Source: Stenogyne calaminthoides (Eukaryota > Streptophyta > Magnoliopsida > Lamiales > Lamiaceae). From it: a stretch of 64,000 nt of DNA. The stretch spans positions 6,844,406 through 6,908,405 of the forward strand of contig JBBCBC010000027.1 of NCBI GenBank assembly GCA_037126765.1, given 5' to 3'. The translations under genes and the position numbers were made by a program. Of this stretch, positions 32,672 to 46,124 are shown piece by piece. The number at the start of each line of letters is the position of its first letter. The first letter of the stretch is position 1. Below the pieces are notes generated by a model. That model had not been told where the DNA came from. It made no database searches and saw nothing but the letters and a program-made list of their open reading frames with translations.

Positions 32672-33867
32672 TTGATGAATTTCTTTAGTAGCGTCTTTTA
32701 TTCCAAACTCATCTTTCCTGTTGGAAATTGATTTTTTGACACCAACTGTTGAAGAGCTGGATCTCGATGTGTTGCCTTCATTAATTTCCAGGCTCAACTG
32801 CAAGGACTATTATATTAGTACGACATATATATACGAGATATTACGTTTCCTATCTATATTTCATTTATGTACCAGTTATATTAATATTTCCAAATGTACA
32901 AAATTACATGCACGGATAAAAATGACCACATATATAAGAATATAATTAGAAGACTAGACTAATGCAACTCGAGTAAACTAGTGTTAATTCATTTTAATTT
33001 TAATTCATTGCCTTATTTATTCAGAAAACACGAATTGAATTGGAGTAACACTTACACATCAATGGATTATTCATCATACTCTGTAGTTGGACTTCCTACT
33101 AATAATTGCTTTTCTGAGCGAATTACATAAGTTTTCTTGACTGGGGAAAGAAAAATAAAATAGAGCAGCACTTCGACACATCAATTGTGCTATACAACTA
33201 GTGTATAATTTCGACTAATTATTTTCAATCAAGCTAGCTATATATATTTTTTTATTTTGCACGAATCATAAATATAAATTGTCGAAAAATATTAATTCAT
33301 GTGACAAAATATAAATATAAGCTCGATCATATGATGAAAAATATTAATTATATATTAAAAAGTATAACTCCATGTTCAACCTATAATCTAATGCTACGTA
33401 GTATAAACTAACTTATTATTATATTTTTGTTTTATTAACACGAAGAAATCAATTTTTTTTTTATCGGGCAAAGTTAGTTGATTGTTAGTAGTTATTTAGT
33501 CTTGACCAAGTTTCAAATACTTTCCATTTAAATCATCAATCCACCTTATAACTCTAAATTTGTTTCTAAAAGGGTATTGAGCGCGGTCTTCCACTCAAAT
33601 AAGGGTCGGGTGGGAAAGTGGGACGAAGGAATCAACCTCTAATCAAAATTGAGTCACAATGCAAAAAAAGTCTTTATTATTGTTTTATTTATTTATTATA
33701 AGTACCTCTAGCACTCGTTTCTCTAGAAGAGTGAGTCTCTCCAAAAGTATGCCTTTGTGTTGGACTTCCTCTAGAGCAGAGGAAAGACTTTTGCAAGCAT
33801 TAATGTTGCTTTCACCTCCACATTTATCTACTTTTGACAAGCTACGCTTCTCTTCCAAAAGCTGAAG
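32672..33867 (-). CDS. Two exons of an unidentified coiled-coil protein (partial)
   Basis: Exon A (33867-33706) encodes 54 residues beginning LQLLEEKRSLSKVDKCGG and ending LLERLTLLEKRVLE. Exon B (32797-32672) encodes 42 residues beginning LSLEINEGNTSRSSSSTVG. Both are multiples of three in phase 0, open throughout, and have canonical borders (CAG acceptors, GT donors). The Leu/Glu/Lys periodicity of exon A suggests a coiled coil; exon B has a Ser cluster. I do not recognise the family. No first or last exon is visible, and the DNA on both sides is repeat-like. It could be a captured or relic fragment, or the middle of a gene whose other exons I cannot see. Confidence 0.5.
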
Positions 33868-34132
33868 CTGCATGATTTTGAATTCACAAAAATATAATTT
33901 TTTTCTACGCATAATCGCTCATCAGTGCATCTGCATTAATATTAGTATATTTGTCTTGCACAACACATTATTCACGAGTACAACATGCTAAAACACACAG
34001 CGGGACATCAAAATTAGAAAGAGGGATACGTACCACGCAATCAAGGCGATCCAATCGAACGATGGGGATGAAAGGAGTCCTCGTTTCTACGGCGTTAAAT
34101 CGTGCTCCATGACGCATTAATCGACGAGTACT

Positions 34133-34195
34133 ATTGTAATGTGGAAATTCATGTTTGCTATTGTAATGTGGAAATTCATTTTTCTTGTATGTTTG
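34133..34195. repeat. 30-bp tandem duplication
   Basis: CTATTGTAATGTGGAAATTCA occurs twice in a row with a GTTTGCTAT linker. Recent slippage-type duplication in gene-free DNA. Confidence 0.7.
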
Positions 34196-35034
34196 CTATA
34201 TATGAAGGGGAGGTTTTAATAGCTAGTAGAGATAAGATTGGGTTTTTAATAGCAACTACTATGCCCATATTTTTTTGTTGTCATTATTCTCACAATTATA
34301 GAATATGATGATGTAATAATATAACTGCATACTCTGCCTCTTCACTTCACTGAACGATATCTTTGAAAAACAGCCATGCAACTTAAGTTCATCTTGTGTA
34401 TTTATGTCACGGGACCAGGAATTGAGATTGCTATACATTTACAAAAGATACTTTAATATTTATTCTTAAATATCTCAAATACCAGTATGTCCAGTCTAGC
34501 TTTAATTTATTTGACTAAGCAATTGATACATACACATATTATGTGAATTGATCTATAATCTCATTTTTTTAATGTTAATGTTATTAATATTATGTGCATG
34601 AAATAGTACCATATATAATAAATACACTTGGAGAGTATTGGAATTTTTGGGAAAAAAAATGGAACTTGCAAATAGTATTCATTTTATGTGCATTGAAAAA
34701 CATATAATAAGAGATGAACCATAATTATTATAAGAGAATCTAGCTGAATTCTTTGCAAGAAAAAAAAAATATAAGAGCCCAGCATGGTAATGAGTATCAT
34801 TGAATAGTCAATCACTATGAGTTATTGATTGCATTGTTACTGTTTGGTTAGAAAATCAACAATATATATCATTTAAAGAGGGTAGAATAAATGATTACAT
34901 TAGTGAAATTAGGTAATGGAAAGTAAGATAATCAATTACTTCTATTTCCATTAAGGGTATATCAAAGCTCTCAAATACCATTAATGGATTTAGGTGGATT
35001 AATAGTGGTACATGTAAAATAAAATGTGATATAA

Positions 35035-35238
35035 TTGTACAAGCTTAATAAAACACGGTATATGGTGAATTGATTATGGTACGTGCTTAAATAAAGTGTG
35101 ATAGAGAGAGGTGAATTAATTGTAAGGTGAATTGATGGTGGTATGTGTTTAAATAAAGTGTGGTAGAGAGAGGTGAATTGATGGTGTTATGTGTTTAAAT
35201 AAAGTGTGGCAGAGGTGAATTAATTGTGGGGTATAGTG
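35035..35238. repeat. ~60-bp minisatellite, left part
   Basis: Three to four units of the type GGTGAATTGATGGTGGTATG, TGTTTAAATAAAGTGTGGTA and GAGAGA. Related units (AATTAATGGTGAATTGGTGA, AAATAAAATGCGGTACAAT) continue at 37202-37320, so the Copia element between them was inserted into the array or lies beside it. Confidence 0.65.
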
Positions 35239-37201
35239 TGTTGTATTAGTGAATCTCACAAGTGAGACCTTACTGCCACGTGTAAATTAGTGCGTAGTAA
35301 TTAAAGTTAGTTTACTACTAGGTTCCAGGTGCTATGCCTTGTCCTCCATCAATTCTGAGGTCCGTGACACCTCTACATTCATCTGATACTACAACCTCTC
35401 ATTCTTCCCCTCATTCTACTTCACCTAATACTTTTTTTTCCTGCTCATACTAATACTAATACTAATACCTCTCTCCAACTCCAATCTTCTCCCCTCCTGT
35501 TGTTCCATTTCCACCTTATACCCTTCCTCATCCAATGCTCACAAGATCCAAAACTGGTCCTCCAAACCTAAAAGTGTATCACATCGATCTCTACTTCGAA
35601 TCCTGAATCTTATACTGTTACTGAGGCTCTCAGTGTTCCAGCCTGGAAGAAGACCACGGTTGATGAATATGATGCATTACAACGGAATGAGACTTGGGAA
35701 CTTGTTCTAGATCAGAGAACATGAATATCATTGTGGATTTTTCGGGTAAAGTACACGGTACAAGGCCCGGTTGGTTGCTCGTGGTTTTCAGCAAAATGGG
35801 GGAGTGGATTTCTTTCAGACTTTCAGTCCCATTACTCTCAGAATTATGTTTTCTTTGGCAATTACTCGGGGCTGGTTGGTTCAACAAGTTGATATTAACA
35901 ATGCTTTTTTTTGAATGGAGCATTGAATGAGGTTGTTTATATAGATCAGCCGAAGGGCTTTTGTGATCCTCTCAAGCCTACTCATGTTTGTCGATTGAAA
36001 AAGGCCTTATATGGATTGAAACAAGCCCCGAAGGCTTGGTATGATACTCTAAAAGCCTTTCTCATACATTCGGGTTTTACTCATTCATCATCGGATCATT
36101 GTCTTTTTCATTACATTCGGGGTATGTGGATGATATTTTTAATTACGGGGATGCTGCTTCTTTTGTGGATTCTCTCATTACTGCTCTAAATCTGAAATTT
36201 TCTTTAAAGCATCTGGGATTGAGGCGCATGTCACACCCAAATCCATTACTCTTACTCAAACTAAATACATTCGAGATCTGCTCATTCGCACTAATCTTGA
36301 TCACAGAACCTCATGTCCCAGTCCTTCTTGTCCGAGTCTCAGACTCTCTTCTTCTGATAGTCCTTCCTTCGATCAACCGACTCTCTATCGGAGCATTGTG
36401 TGGGAGCACTCCAATACCTCACTCTCACTCGCCCTGATATTTCTTTTGTTGTTAACAAACTTAGTCAGTTCTTGCAACATCAACACAAATTCAGTGGAAA
36501 GCTTGTAAACGGGTGCTGCGATATCTAAAAGGTACACTAACTTTTACTCCTATTTCTAAATTTTGTTCGAAGGGTTATGCAGATGCTGACTTCTGCTTCA
36601 AACTTGGATGATCGTCGAAGTACTTGCGAGTTTTGTATATTTCTTGGAGGAAATTTGTTGTCCTGGTGTTCACGCAAGCAACATGTTGTTGCTCGGAGCT
36701 CTACAGAGGCGGAATACAGGTCATTGTCACTTGCAACTACGGACCTCTTATGGATTCGCTCTCTGCTCCAAATTCGCTGCTCGAGACTTCTTTACTGTGG
36801 TGTGATAATCAAGGGGCCATCACCTTGGCGTTCAATACTACTTTTCAGGCCGGTCTAAACATATTGAGATCGATGTCCATTTCTTATGAGAGAAGGTTCA
36901 ACGGTGTCAACTCGATATTCGACATATTGGATCAACCGGCCGACATCCTCATGAAGCCCTCTCTCTTGCACGTTTTCAGTTGTTACCTTCTCACTTGGCT
37001 CTTTCTTCTCCAGCGGCTCACAGCCAATGGGAGCATGTTTCAGTATTAGTCAATCTCACAAGTAAGACCTTACTGCCATTTTTTACTACTTAGGGTTAGC
37101 TATTGCTTCTGGAAGGTGCTATACCACCTCCTTCTATCTACTAGTGCCCCGGGAACCGTTATTCTTTTTAGTTGAAAAGAACAATTTAAAACTTAGCAAC
37201 A
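35239..37201 (+). mobile_element. Decayed Ty1/Copia retrotransposon (RT and RNase H remnant)
   Basis: Frames in order give HPMLTRSKTG (linker before RT), KGFCDPLKPTHVCRLKKALY with GLKQAPKAWYDTLKAFLIHS (reverse transcriptase) and LSWCSRKQHVVARSSTEAEY with CDNQGAITLAFN (RNase H). Gag, protease and integrase are missing and the frame shifts repeatedly; the catalytic YVDD block survives only as YVDD-I in a shifted frame near 36120. A ~105-bp segment starting GTATTAGTGAATCTCACAAG near 35244 recurs near 37045, with shared CTTACTGCCA and GGTGCTAT, and may be the remains of short LTRs. The outer bases TGTTG and CAACA are suggestive only. It cannot be active. Confidence 0.75.
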
Positions 37202-37545
37202 AGCTTAATAAAGTGGGATACAAAGTGAATTAATGGTGAATTGGTGACATGTAAATAAAATGCGGTACAATATGAATTAATGGTGGTATAAACTTAATAA
37301 AATGTGGTACATCTATCACTAATATCATATTACATTTGTAATTTGTAAATTTCATTTGATGTTTAATTTACGATTTTTTGCATTATGACCTGCAAACTAT
37401 GGGTAAATGCGAAATGTCTATTTATCTAATTTAGCCTATTTGCACGGTTATAATTTTTCCAAAGAGACCAACCCTTTATTCAAATAATATCGGTAATTCA
37501 ACAACTTTTGAGAATAATATACATAAGCAAGCTATACAAATAGTT
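37202..37545. repeat. ~60-bp minisatellite, right part, and 3' flank of polyprenol reductase
   Basis: Array units resume directly after the Copia remnant and fade by about 37320. The rest, up to the stop codon of the minus-strand gene, is AT-rich and probably holds its 3' UTR. Confidence 0.5.
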
Positions 37546-37550
37546 TAACA

Positions 37551-39952
37551 TTAGCAAACAAAAGGAATGATTGCATAGCGATTTCTGGGATAGTTGTCAA
37601 ATTTACCAAGGTACCACTTGTGTGTTTCAACAGCCGCAAATGAAAGATTTGCCACCTGCAAACAATCCAAGTATTACCACAATAGTGGAACATCAGCTTT
37701 TCTTCAAACAAAGTATTGTGTGAAATGGTATAATATCAGACGAATTTTAAGATGAACATCACCTTTTCTTCAAACAAAGTACTTTTTCTTTCTAACTAAT
37801 TGATGAATTGAGATTTATCACATGAGACGGTCTTACAAGAGAGTGTCTCATTTTTATATATGTTGATTAAGGAAATTCTGCTTTCTTTGCTCAATGTTCA
37901 ACAAAATTAAGACCTACCACGAATCCAAAGAGCAACCAAATTGTGACATCAGAAAATCCGCTTGCAATCACAAAACCGCCATACATAACCTCCAAGAAAA
38001 ATGAGGAAGAATAAGATGTAGAACCAAGTGAAATTGCTACGGAAAAAAAAAAAAAAATTACTCCTTACTTATACTGCCGATTTATAGGAAGACCAATGGA
38101 CGTTCCATTTGAAGGAAAATGGACTTACAATTTCTGAAAGGTAATGCGGAGATGAAATGTACTCAAACCAGTCGCCATGAGGAATCGCATAGTGATCAGC
38201 CATTTGATTATCTCCCCTTAAAGAGCCCTGCGTGTTTCAGAAATGAGAAACAGAAAAGTTACTTGCATAATACGCCATGGAGAAAATTAATCTTAATTAT
38301 CCTTTTGCTCAAGTTAGAGAACTTTTAGAATATTTTAGCCAAATAAATAAATACATATAAAACTCACAAGAATGGCGTGGCAACGTTCTTGATGAATCCA
38401 ACCCCAGAAGAAAACAGCTGCCAATCCATACATACCATTTAAGCTGCAGAAGAGGATTCACGTAACCCCCATTAAATCGAATTCATCGACTTGCATTCGA
38501 TCTTTCCCTTTAACAATAAACTCTGCAGACAAATTTGCCATATATTTGAACACCTCCGAAGAGTGTTTGCAGCAGAGAGATAATGGCGCTGCTGTGTAGA
38601 AACTAATATCAGAAAGAAACCGATCAGAGCGGATAAATTTTCCTGTATTGTTCTCTTCTTTAACTAAAAGCCTTGGGGTAAAATAGGACTTTATCTGATA
38701 TCAATTACGATTGTAATGAAAATTATGATTATTTCTGCACATCGACTCTGAATGCCTATATATATCAAGATGATTCGTATTAAAGACACATACATTGTAG
38801 AGATGCAAGACTTACAAGAGGCCTGTGAGATAGCCAACAATATGCATACTAGCTGAGGGACTATACTTGAATACGTGTATACTCTCAAAAGGCGTCTCTC
38901 AGAACTTGAGCTTCCATCAACAAAAAGCAGAAACACAGAATTCCAAATCTCATATTTGTATTTTACCACTGATGATGAATGGGATTTATGCAAGGAAAAC
39001 TCATGTGAAACTCCAGTCAAATGGCTAGCTATACTCGAATATAGCACTGACTCAGAAATTATTGGAGCTCTTTTATGAGCATACAGCCAAGTAGAAACAA
39101 GTAGAAAAAGTCGTCCATATAACCCCCAGTATGTAAAAGTGACTAAAGAGTTTCTTGGACGCTGAGCTTCTGCAAACAAGGAGGCACAAATGTGGCTCCC
39201 TATGTTAACTATCAAACTAACTTCAACAGGATATATTTAAGGTAATGAAAGGTCAAGAAAAGAAAAGAATATTTGAATTCCACATTATGCAGCAATGAGA
39301 TACTCTAAGGTCTAAGCAGAATTTCATGTTGCTCAAACTTTAATTTAGACAATTCACTGCACATACTGAAACAGCATGACAAGATCGTTCATAATATATC
39401 CAAGAATTGATTGCAATGTTATCTGTATTTTTATATGGTTTAATTGCATATGATGCATGATGAAGGTACAGATTCTAAAGCCGCTTACAGAACACCAAGG
39501 ATCAGTAAACTATTGAAAAGGAAGAAATTCATATTCTTACGGTTTGATTTCTCTCATACAAATCAAACAACATATACAGAACAGCATACCATGAAATCTC
39601 CTTTGACATAACAATTCACATTTTGAGCGCAAATTTTCTAATTAGCTAGACTAAATTTTATTTTAAAAAAATATATCAATCAAACAACTCCTATAAGAAG
39701 ATTTAATGAATTAATTTCAAGTGATAACCATGTTAGCATGAACTAGCGCGAAAAATCTTCAAACAACTCGTTTTCCATCAGAAATTGATTGAACTTATAC
39801 ACAAAATTACTTACGCTAGTGGAAGATTCCATAATCCTGCCGCGGCCTGCAAATTGAAGCAATAATTTGCGAAAGGCAGTGATTCTGGAGGCGACAATAA
39901 TCGGCAGGGTCCCTGCAATCCACCCTACTATCAACATCTGAGCGACCGCCAT
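37551..39952 (-). CDS. Polyprenol reductase (steroid 5-alpha-reductase family), multiple frameshifts
   Basis: Minus-strand exons are 39952-39815, 39169-38816, 38602-38368, 38227-38129, 37989-37918 and 37655-37551, about 333 residues, near the usual family length. The enzyme reduces polyprenol toward dolichol in the ER membrane for protein N-glycosylation. Start MAVAQMLIVGWIAGTLPIIV is a membrane segment. The C-terminal reductase domain shows IPHGDWFEYISSPHYLSEI and, at the end, NYPRNRYAIIPFVC, both hallmarks of the SRD5A3/PPRD group. Exons 1, 4, 5 and 6 are intact. Exon 2 needs about five single-base corrections (GG 39157, TTT 39151, A5 39105, A5 38922, A4 38887) and exon 3 two (C5 38466, CC 38421), all in runs of 2-5 identical bases. 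Splice sites are canonical. I read this as an intact gene in poor sequence; a real pseudogene is the alternative. Confidence 0.85.
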
Positions 39953-39959
39953 TGCTAAT

Positions 39960-42900
39960 ACCTGCAAAATGAAAGCAGTGAACATGAAATTTAAACATCA
40001 GATTATAGATAAAGATAGTAAGATCTGAATTGCGTAGCGTGGGGTTTTGGAATGAGTGAATGGAGGGTTTGAAATTTGCTTATACACACTTTATACGGTC
40101 ATTTTATTTTTGGGGGACGGAGTGGGAACCAGCACTCTAAACGATGACGTTTTACCTTTTCTTTTTTTTATGCTTAATATTTTAAAGGAAAAGTACATGA
40201 AGAACCACTAACGAATACATTTTCAACCCAAATGAACCACTAACCACTAACAGATAAATGTTTGCATATTTTACTTTTTGACAAAGTCTAGTATGAAAAT
40301 TTTTATACATAAAATTTTTTAATTCTGATTAAATTTTATAATTGATGAAGATAAAGATAAAATTGAGTGATTAATGCTCAGTTATTTTCAGTTTAAAATC
40401 GGATTCGTGGTTAATAAAAGGTTATAATTTAAGATTTATTATAATTTATAGATTTTCATACATGAAAATTTTCACTCTAGACCTACTCTTTACTTAAATA
40501 ATACCTATGTCCACCAATCTTATACTTGTTTAACTTTTACACGCATTTTTGCGAGCGAATTTTATATTAATAATTGAAATGATAAAGTAAATTTTATATC
40601 ATCTTCCTCCTAAAAGTCAATTTATCATTTCAATTCTATCTACAAATTAATTAACAAAAACGGCGTGTAAAGTAAAATTTTATATAATTAGTGGGCCGAA
40701 TAGTTTAGTTGTAATTTTAATATTTTTTTAAATAAATTTTATTTTTTTGCATTAAAATTAAACAATAATTATAAAAATTTATTGATAAATTAAATTCTTT
40801 CTAGCATAGATCGAATAATTAGTTAATTACAAATTTATAAATACATATATGATTTTTTTTCTCAACCTTTTTTTTTCTTTTATTTATACGTGCAAATTAA
40901 GTTTTATTTTTAATATATGCAATTTATTTTATTAAAATATTTAATTTATTGATTGTAGTATAAAAAGATTAAAATTTTAAATAAATAAATTACACATTTA
41001 AAAAATACACTTAAATTATAAAATGTAACTATTGTATATAAAATTTTGCTTTTTATTTCAGAATTCGGACCCAATAAACTATAAATATGAATCTAAGGTC
41101 GAGAAAAATAAATACATGGTGGCCCCCACCAGGCAACTAACCAAAAACAAAACCAAGTCAAAACAACTGTACCTATAATAAAAATGGACCCTACTTTAAG
41201 AAAGGCAAGTAATCATAATTGGCATATTTTATTTATAATGAAATAGTTCTTATATGAAAAATGGACCCTACTTTTAGGAAAGGCGAGTAATCATAATTGG
41301 CATATTTTATTTATAATGTAATTATTTTTATGTCACGCCCAAATTTTTTAAATGAGATCAAATATACATAAATTTTATAAAATCCGCAACAAAAAATAAA
41401 AATAAATAAAATAAATCGTGATTCATGGGTTTGTTATGAAATCGGCCAACCATTGGATAAACCCAATTATAATAATATATATATTGACTAGGTCAACCAT
41501 ACGCCATATTGGATAAAAAAAATCATAATAAAGATAAAACAAAGAAGATGTAAAATAATAATAACATCCCACATGAATATTTAAAAGTAAAAGTAACTTC
41601 AATCAATTAAGAAAAACCCCCCACCTTGTATTAATGTCGTGATTCAATTAAGAAAAAAAATCCCACCTTGTATTAATGTGGATGCAAAAAGATGTAATGA
41701 AAATATATTTTACTCTTTATTTAGAAAAAAGCTCCGGGAGTTCGAAAAGTATGAAAAATATTTTTTCATGTGTTTTCACAAAAAAGACATTTATTTACTG
41801 AGAGAAAAAAATATATTTCGGTGGAACTAGAATTTGACTATTTTCATGAAAATTTTGAGATTTGATTCTTGTAGATAGAGATAAAATTTTAAAAGATATT
41901 TTTATAAAATAAAAAAAATAAATAAAGTTATAATAATAATATTAATTCAACAATGGCACCGATTTTGAAATTCAACTTGGCTAATTTAGAAAATCAATAA
42001 TATGGTCTATTTGGGAAGGCTACATTCTTCACCACCTGAAATTGCTTAGCTTTTACCCAATTTTTTTTTTCTTAGTTCACCCACTTTGTTTTTAACAAAT
42101 TTTTAATGAAAATATTAATATACTATTTTTATAATTAAAAAAATAAACATAAATTTACTAAATACACTTCCTCGATTTCACATTCACATCAAAATCGCAT
42201 GCTCTTCATTTCTTTTCCTACACCAGGAAAAAAAATATAAACCTTAAAATACTTTGAAATTGGAATACGAGGAATATTCGTGAATTAAATCGAATCACAA
42301 AAATTAATTACTTTAAACAAAAATTCATACAATACCTAATTTAATCAAATTACAAAAATTAATTACTTTGAATTAAAAATTCATAAACAATCCTTTTTAA
42401 TGGAATTTACAACAACAGTAATCCAAAATAAATTCAATATGATCTCTTGTTTTGTTTTTTTTTATTTTGATTTTGAGCAATACCCCTGGAAGAAACAAAA
42501 TCAAGGCTCAGAACACCTTCTGTTCTCAATTGGAGTTTTCACACTTGGTGTATTTGGAGTTTACACAAAGATTCTCCTCACTCTCCAAACTTGGGGAGCA
42601 CTCCATCTTCTCTCAAGTTTCGTATTTCTCACGATTTCTCTATTTCTTGATGTATTCAAAAGACCTAAAAGATGTCCTATTTTATATTGGTGGATCAATC
42701 AATCCCACCAGTAATTCCACAATTGAGTTGGACAAATTGACAAGCCATTGAGAGAAGATTGGGGGAGGCTACCTAAAAAATTTAGGAAAAGTGGAAGAGA
42801 GTATGTTTGGTCAAAATTATATGGGTTCAACTCAAATGAGACCAAAAATATTAGGGACATGGCTGATCCATAATAACTTCTAATTAAAGCGATTATTATC

Positions 42901-43070
42901 TAAAGTGTTTTTAGCATAATAATGAACTCATGAATTTCTGAGACCGTCCCACAAAATTCATCAATTAATCAGTGAGTCAAATTAGTGGGTAAATGAGTGA
43001 AATAAATTTAATTAACAATCGTTACACAAAAGAATTACACATGAATTCATAACAGGATTTCTTATACTAA
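39960..43070. other. Gene-free AT-rich DNA with small duplications
   Basis: It starts with the promoter region of the minus-strand polyprenol reductase. Notable are a ~75-bp tandem duplication at 41183-41325 (AATGGACCCTACTTT, TCATAATTGGCATATTTTAT) and a ~45-bp duplication at 41590-41680 (TCCCACCTTGTATTAATGT-like). Open frames at 42400-42751 overlap one another and show no domain. Confidence 0.45.
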
Positions 43071-43078
43071 GCAAACTT

Positions 43079-43101
43079 CTTATATATATATATATATATA
43101 T
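43079..43101. repeat. (TA)n microsatellite
   Basis: An uninterrupted run of about eleven TA units. Confidence 0.9.
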
Positions 43102-43477
43102 CACACAGTATTATGTAAATAATTTAAAAGGATAATTGAATTTGAAACTCTCTTACCTTGGTCGTTGGCTGCTACACAAATTACAGGGCAGCCATTGGAG
43201 AGAAGGAACGAAGGGCTAGGGTTATAGAGGTGATTTATAAGATACAATGTAGAGTAACATATTTGATCACATACATGCAGGTGGACACAAAATTATATGC
43301 CACAGCTTATGTGACGTGCCACATATACAAGATCTCACCATTATTTAATTAGTTTCTTTAATTAATTCAATATTCTCATTAGTTATATAAATCTAAACCT
43401 TAAAACATTAATCATTCGGGCCGGGTGAACCATGAACTCGGGCTAGGTTTGAATCGGGTTGAGTCCGGATCGGGTAA

Positions 43478-44066
43478 AAAAATTAATATAATTAATGAAA
43501 TTGGGTAAAATATAGAATATATATAAATGAGAAATTTTTAATTAATTAAAAAAATTAATTAAATGATAGTGGTGATCTTGCATATGCATGTTGCAAATAA
43601 GTATGACATATAAGTTTTTTTTACATGCGGGCATATGATCAAATTCAAGAGTAAATATATTGTTCACCTTGAAAATAATGGTGTATATGGATGAGTATTT
43701 ATGCAAATTTATAAGGAAACAAATTGAGTATAAATACAAATAATAATCATTTTATATAATGGTAAAAAAAACTAATACAATTAATGAAATTGGGTAAAAT
43801 ATGGAATATATATAAATGAGAAAAAATTAATTAATTAAAAAAATTAATTAAATTATAGTGGGGATCTTTGCTTATATGTATGTGGGCTGACAAAAAAGTG
43901 ACATATAAGTTTATAAGTTAAATTATTCAAGGATATATGATCAAATTCTTGTAGAGTAAATATATTGTTCCCTTGGAAAATAATGGTGTATATTGATGAG
44001 TATTTATACAAATTTATAAAGGAAACAAATCGAGTATAAATACAATATAATCATTTTTATATAAGG
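43478..44066. repeat. ~290-bp direct tandem duplication
   Basis: The segment starting TTAATGAAATTGGGTAAAAT near 43493 and ending near 43763 is repeated from 43780 to 44066 with about 85-90% identity and small indels. Shared landmarks are AATGGTGTATAT, GATGAGTATTTAT and GAGTATAAATACAA. No gene. A short GGGTCGGGTT-like GC patch (43418-43480) precedes it. Confidence 0.8.
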
Positions 44067-44114
44067 AATAAATATTAAATCCTTAGAATTATGCGTGGAG
44101 ATTGTTTCTAGTAG

Positions 44115-44240
44115 GAATTACAGATAGACTTACAAACGGTATCGAACATTTCTCAGCAAAGCGTATATTACAGATAGACTTACAAACGGTATACGAATAT
44201 TTCTCAGCAAAGTCTATATTACCGATAGGCTTACAAGGAA
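44115..44240. repeat. ~52-bp tandem repeat, 2.4 units
   Basis: ATTACAGATAGACTTACAAA, CGGTAT and TTTCTCAGCAAAG are repeated twice, and a third partial unit starts ATTACCGATAGGCTTACAA. Confidence 0.8.
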
Positions 44241-45229
44241 ATTTATGAATTTATGCCATATTTTTTTCATTGAACCCGATTCCGTGAACTTTTCTTTTTA
44301 GAGTTCTTCAAGATAAAGATACGCACTATCACTATTATAAATTATCACTATTTAAAATAATGCTTGATTTTTTAAATAGTGATGAGTGTAGAAGATAACA
44401 AATGATGATGTGGTATGCATAATGGTTCATAGAAATTTTTTGTCATCCGTATTAAAAATTTTATAAAATTTGAAATTTTGATCCGAGATAAGATTCTCAC
44501 GTAAGAAAATGATGAATTATCACTTAATTTTTAAATGTCTACGTAAATTTTCTTACAAAAACAATTTGGTATTTTAAAGAGTCATGTGCCACGATTTTCT
44601 TACCAATTTTTAGATTAATCTATGAAAATTACCTACACAAATAAATTACCTATTTAAGAATTGCCTATGATTTTCCTACTCCTACCAATTTTTAGATTAA
44701 TTAAGCAAATAAATTAACAACAAAAGATGATTCATGAGCAACTTACATTTCAGTACTCTTACCAATTTTTAGATTAATTAGGCACAACAAAAGATAATTC
44801 TTTAGCAACTTACATTTTTGTATGCAATTATATTTTGGAGTTCGGATATGACATACAAATAAATTTATTTACAAATTACATTCCGTGAGGTAAATTTTAC
44901 CTATGAAAGAAAAATGCTTATGCAATTATATTTATAGTTTAGATACTTACATACAAATAAATTTATCACTATTTAGGATCTAAACTCATACAAATAAATT
45001 CTTGTAGTGCATGCGGAAGGACAAAAGAATCTTTTCGATTTTGTAGTGCATGCAGTATGACGAAGAATCTTTTTCAAGAGGAAAGAATGATTGAGATAAG
45101 ATTCTTGGAGATAAGATTGCATTGTAATTATTTATTGTTATTTATATTTTATATTTTAACGCTTCAAGAAAAAATAAGAATCCAAAACACATTGAAAGGG
45201 AGAATGTCAAAAACATTGTAGGGAGTTAT

Positions 45230-46110
45230 CGACATCTATTCATTCAATGACCTCCACTCGATTTCAGTGATCTCCACTCATTCTATCCATTCCATCCATT
45301 GTAACTCCACTCGATTTCAGTAATCTCCATTCATTCCATTCATTCCATCCATATTTGGGTGATCTCCACCATTCTATCCATTCCATCCATTGTAACTCCA
45401 CTCGATTTCAAAGGATCTCCATTCATTCCATCCATTGTAAGGAGTTACTTGACATGTATTCATTCAAAGGACCTCCACCGATTTGGTGAGCAATCGGTGA
45501 CCTCTATTCACCTAACATCTATTCATTCAATGACCTCCACCGATTTCAAATGATCTCCATTCATTCCATCCATTGTAACTTCAATCGATATCGATGATCT
45601 CCATCTATTCCATTCATTCCATCCATTGTAAGGGGAGTTACTTGACCCTGTTCATTCAAAGGACCTCCTCCCGATTTGAGTCCGACGGAGTGAGCGGTTG
45701 GTGACTCTATTCATCCACTTGATTTCGGTGATCTCCATTCATTCCATTCATTGTAAGGGAGTTACTCGACCTCTATTCAATCGATGACCTCCACTCGACG
45801 AGTGAGCGATTTGGTGACCTCCTATTCATCCACTCGGCGAGCATTACATTCACTCTATTCACTCGAAAGTGGTACACTTTGAGTGGTTAGTGACTTCACC
45901 GAGTGAGCTGTTGGTGATCTCTATTCACTTCGAGTGGCGAGTGGTTCACTTGGAGGAGTGAGCGGGTTGGTGATCTCTATTCACTTTCAGTGGTTGGTGG
46001 TTAGTGACCCTCGGCTAGTGATGGTTAGTAACCTCTATCCACTGAAAGCGGTTAATGGCCCTCGGTGCAGCGATTAGTGGCCTCGGTGTAGTCCTCCATC
46101 ACTTTGAGTC
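45230..46110. repeat. Degenerate minisatellite of CATTCATTCCATCC words
   Basis: Nearly 900 bp are built from shuffled words such as GATCTCCATTCATTCCATC, CCACTCGATTTCAGTGATC, TGTAAGGAGTTACTTGACC and GAGTGAGCGGTTGGTGA. The left part is rich in CATTC units and the right part in GAGTG/GTTAGTGA units. No open frame spans it. The unit is a higher-order repeat of roughly 60-130 bp, heavily diverged. Confidence 0.75.
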
Positions 46111-46124
46111 ATTCACTTGACAGT

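Noticed and set aside
42400..42751. Two overlapping ~100-residue + strand frames
   Set aside because: Same DNA in two frames, no domain, no support from neighbours.
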